In this document: positions 5,977-7,855 of the stretch, one piece after another
Position numbering within the stretch: the first letter of the stretch is position 1
How the letters are laid out: the number at the start of each line of letters is the position of its first letter
NCBI GenBank assembly: GCA_002383605.1
Contig: DFYK01000035.1
Location: 1 to 7,855, forward strand
From: Proteiniphilum sp. UBA4084
Lineage (GTDB): Bacteria > Bacteroidota > Bacteroidia > Bacteroidales > Dysgonomonadaceae
Direction: 5' to 3'
Length of the DNA: 7,855 nucleotides
Translations under genes and position numbers: made by a program
Notes under the pieces: generated by a model
What the model was told of the DNA's origin: nothing
The model's database searches: none
What the model saw: only the letters and a program-made list of their open reading frames with translations

Positions 5977-7125
5977 TTATTTCACCGAAAACTTGTAGAT
6001 ACACCGGCTGGTGTACTTTTCACCTGGCTTCAGATAAGGTGATGGCCAATCGGCTTTGTTGGGTGAATCGGGATATTTCTGTGTCTCCAGACAGATGGCG
6101 TTGCGTTTAGCATATACGGCACCATTCTTTCCGGTTACGGTACCATCGAGGAAGTTACCGGTATAAACCTGTACGCCCGGTTCGTCGGTATAAACGTCCA
6201 GAACAATACCTGTTGCAGGGGAGTAAACGGTGGCAGCTACTAGCGTCACATCGCCTTTGGTGTTCAGCACCCAGTTGTGGTCGTATCCGTCGCCGTTCTT
6301 CAACTGTGCATAGTCGTAGTCGTTAATCCGTGCACCAATGGCTGCGGGCGTCCTGAAATCCATGGGTGTACCTTCAACGGGAGCAATCTCGCCGGTGGTC
6401 ATAAAGGTGTCGTCCACCGGAGTAAACGCATCGGCATGGATGGTGAGCGAGTCATTGAGGATGGTGTTGTTTCCATCGCCGCTCAGGTTGAAGTAGGAGT
6501 GGTTGGTCAGGTTTACCACGGTCTCCTTATCGGTTGTGGCTTCATACTGCAGGTCGATGGCATTGTCATCGGTCAGCGTCATGGTCACTTTCACATCGAG
6601 GTTGCCAGGGAAGTTGGCTTCACCGTCTTTTGAGAGATAGGTGAACACCACAGTCTGGTTGTTGATCTGCTCTGCTTTGAACACTTTCTTGTCGAACCCT
6701 TCGGGACCACCGTGCAGTGTGTGGCCGAAGTTATTTTGCGGCAGTTGATATGCTACACCCTCCACGGTAATCTTCCCGTTGGCGATCCGGTTGCCATAAC
6801 GGCCGATGGTTGCTCCAAAGTTATTGTTCACATTCACGTAGTCATCGACATTGTTGAATCCGAGGACCACATCTTTCATGTTGCCATCCCTGTCGGGCAC
6901 CATCACAGAAACAATGCGTCCGCCATAATTGGTCAGTGCAACCTCAACACCGTTGGCATTCGTCAGTACATACAGGTTGGTGGAATCACCGTTTACTACC
7001 GATTGAAAATCACTTTTTTTCAATCCCGAAAGGGTTGTCTGCTCCACGGGAGCCTCTTTTTGTTTTTGGGTACATCCGGCCACGGCTATAATTGCCAGCA
7101 GCAGGATCAATTGATTCAGTCTCAT
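5977..7125 (-). CDS. galM: Aldose 1-epimerase (mutarotase), lipoprotein
   Basis: A 382-residue enzyme that interconverts alpha and beta anomers of aldoses such as galactose, glucose or arabinose. The N-terminus is a lipoprotein signal with lipobox VAGC and lipidated cysteine C18, so it should be anchored outside the cytoplasm, unlike the cytosolic E. coli GalM. Family motifs run in order: NYGGRIVSVMVPDRDG at 66-81, FGATIGRYGNRIANGKI at 103-119, NNFGHTLHGGPEGFD at 131-145 (H138), NLTNHSYFNLSG at 205-216 with catalytic acid H209, YDHNWVL at 281-287 with D282, PGVQVYTGNF at 316-325, and CLETQKYPDSPNKADWP at 345-361 with catalytic base E347. The set is complete and the enzyme should be active. 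The gene lies 155 bases downstream of a GH43 glycosidase on the same strand, fitting a role in handling sugars released from arabinan-type polysaccharides. Which sugar it prefers cannot be read from sequence. Confidence 0.95.
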   Translation of the reverse strand: MRLNQLILLLAIIAVAGCTQKQKEAPVEQTTLSGLKKSDFQSVVNGDSTNLYVLTNANGVEVALTNYGGRIVSVMVPDRDGNMKDVVLGFNNVDDYVNVNNNFGATIGRYGNRIANGKITVEGVAYQLPQNNFGHTLHGGPEGFDKKVFKAEQINNQTVVFTYLSKDGEANFPGNLDVKVTMTLTDDNAIDLQYEATTDKETVVNLTNHSYFNLSGDGNNTILNDSLTIHADAFTPVDDTFMTTGEIAPVEGTPMDFRTPAAIGARINDYDYAQLKNGDGYDHNWVLNTKGDVTLVAATVYSPATGIVLDVYTDEPGVQVYTGNFLDGTVTGKNGAVYAKRNAICLETQKYPDSPNKADWPSPYLKPGEKYTSRCIYKFSVK

Positions 7126-7132
7126 AATTTTT

Positions 7133-7140
7133 CAAATTTA
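7133..7140 (-). promoter_or_regulatory. Second -7-like box very close to the galM start
   Basis: On the minus strand TAAATTTG (7140-7133) matches TAnnTTTG exactly but ends only 7 bases before the galM ATG (7125). If used, the mRNA would be leaderless or nearly so. The same octamer 42 bases upstream gives a more ordinary leader, so this one may be coincidental. Confidence 0.25.
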
Positions 7141-7174
7141 TATTTAAAGTTTGTCCGGAACGCTCTTCTTTTCA

Positions 7175-7210
7175 CAAATTTACATGATTTCTTTTTTAAA
7201 AACGCACAAA
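7175..7210 (-). promoter_or_regulatory. Candidate galM promoter
   Basis: On the minus strand TAAATTTG (7182-7175) is an exact -7 box with TTTG (7210-7207) 24 bases upstream. Transcription would start near 7168, leaving a leader of about 40 bases before the ATG at 7125. The 155-base gap after the GH43 stop also favours an independent promoter here, though GH43 read-through cannot be excluded. Confidence 0.5.
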
Positions 7211-7280
7211 CCGTTAAAAATATCTCCCAACCTCATAAGAGAGCGTAGTCCATAATACATGACGAAAGCAGCGTTCGAAC

Positions 7281-7855
7281 TCAGAAAGAAGGCTTTACAG
7301 CCTTCAGTGAAGGAGTTCCTCCGTCAATATAGGGCCAGTCGTTCTCCCAACGGACCTGATCCAGCATCAGTACCCGTCCTTTCGGATTCATGACTGATAC
7401 GGCATGATAGAGGATCCAGTCCTGTCCTTTTGAGTCCTGTACAATCTCGGAGTTGTGGCCCGTACCCACAAATTGTTCATTCTTCCCGATGACCACCTCG
7501 TGATGATTATCCATCATTGACCGTCCCTGCTTGTCGAGATAGGGACCGAAAAGATTGGTGGACCGTCCCACGACAGTGGTGTAGGTGCTCTTCAAGCCCT
7601 CGCAGCAGGAACCGATGGAGGCGAACATATAATAAAATCCGTTCCGTTTGTGAATATATACTCCTTCATAAGCCGTTCCAGCCACTTGCCGCTTCTCCGC
7701 GTCCTGTTTCAGGGAGAGACCGTCGTCCGACAGTTCAATGGCATACAATCCGCGAAAGCTCCCCCAAAAAAGGTATTTCCTGCCATTATCTTCAATATAA
7801 AATTGATCGATGGAATTTTGTACATCAATCTCATTGCTGCGGAAAAGTTTTCCCT
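7281..7855 (-). CDS. GH43 glycosidase, arabinanase-like, C-terminal part (cut by the window edge)
   Basis: About 190 codons are visible; the open frame continues past the window end, so the N-terminus and any signal peptide are missing. It belongs to the five-bladed beta-propeller family GH43, most like endo-1,5-alpha-L-arabinanases that cut arabinan backbones. Landmarks in reading order are NSIDQF, whose aspartate (7808-7806) is the expected pKa-modulating residue, then YLFWGSFRGLYAIEL, then YEGVYIHKRNGFYYMFAS, whose glutamate (7667-7665) is the likely general acid. Then come FVGTGHNSEIV with the conserved histidine at 7457-7455, QDWILYHA, GRVLMLDQVRWENDWP and GGTPS. The protein ends right after the propeller with no visible extra domain. 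NSIDQ replaces the more common N-[AS]-IDP, a mild divergence. A TTG at 7748 is not a plausible start because family-conserved sequence lies upstream of it. GalM follows on the same strand. Confidence 0.9.
   Translation of the reverse strand, partial: GKLFRSNEIDVQNSIDQFYIEDNGRKYLFWGSFRGLYAIELSDDGLSLKQDAEKRQVAGTAYEGVYIHKRNGFYYMFASIGSCCEGLKSTYTTVVGRSTNLFGPYLDKQGRSMMDNHHEVVIGKNEQFVGTGHNSEIVQDSKGQDWILYHAVSVMNPKGRVLMLDQVRWENDWPYIDGGTPSLKAVKPSF

Noticed and set aside
6712..7248. 178-codon + strand frame antisense to galM
   Set aside because: It is antisense to the motif-complete 5' half of galM and extends over its promoter region. The translation has no recognisable domain.
7288..7305. 7-bp hairpin GAAGGCT/AGCCTTC at the GH43 stop as a terminator
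   Set aside because: The stem lies within the last codons and on the minus strand is followed by TTCTGAG, not a T-tract. A functional terminator is not supported.
7742..7748. TTG at 7748 as the start of the GH43 gene
   Set aside because: Conserved GH43 sequence (NSIDQF, YLFWGSF) is in frame upstream of it up to the window end, so the true start is outside.

Overview
The window looks like chromosomal DNA of a member of the Bacteroidota, probably Bacteroidales; a Dysgonomonadaceae-like genus is my guess from gene style, not a demonstrated placement. The signs are Bacteroidota-type -7 boxes (TAnnTTTG) in front of several transcription units, A-rich leaders without Shine-Dalgarno sequences, a mutarotase and a peptidase-family protein that are both lipoproteins, and a GH43 arabinanase next to a secreted aldose epimerase.

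Layout. Positions 1-265 are a noncoding leader for a TrmH/SpoU-family RNA methyltransferase (266-1021, +). A tRNA-His(GTG) gene on the minus strand (1111-1185) converges on it and is followed by two tandem minus-strand terminator hairpins. A promoter region (about 1190-1322) fires left into the tRNA and right into a tight three-gene + strand unit. This holds a bifunctional-nuclease (DUF151) protein with a UVR motif (1323-1922), RsmE 16S rRNA methyltransferase (1934-2647) and an M81/MlrC-like lipoprotein (2658-4214), with gaps of 11 and 10 bases. Endonuclease III (nth, 4455-5102, +) follows after a 240-base gap. That gap is almost filled by a long, interrupted palindrome (4227-4429) whose arms match in six collinear blocks, with a terminator-like hairpin at its centre. 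The right third is all minus strand: the C-terminal part of a GH43 arabinanase-like glycosidase running off the window edge (7281-7855), a GalM-type aldose 1-epimerase lipoprotein (5977-7125) and a secreted NIPSNAP-family protein (5120-5908).

How the parts work together. The left half is mostly housekeeping: RNA modification, a tRNA, a nucleic-acid-associated protein and DNA base-excision repair. The right edge looks like the end of a carbohydrate-use locus: GH43 would cut arabinan-type polysaccharide outside the cytoplasm and the exported GalM would interconvert anomers of the released sugars. The NIPSNAP protein has no clear role in this and is visibly more AT-rich. The least explained structure is the 4227-4429 palindrome, which could be a MITE-like mobile repeat, a large bidirectional terminator or a structured RNA. 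I see no CRISPR array, phage genes, toxin-antitoxin pair or intact insertion sequence.
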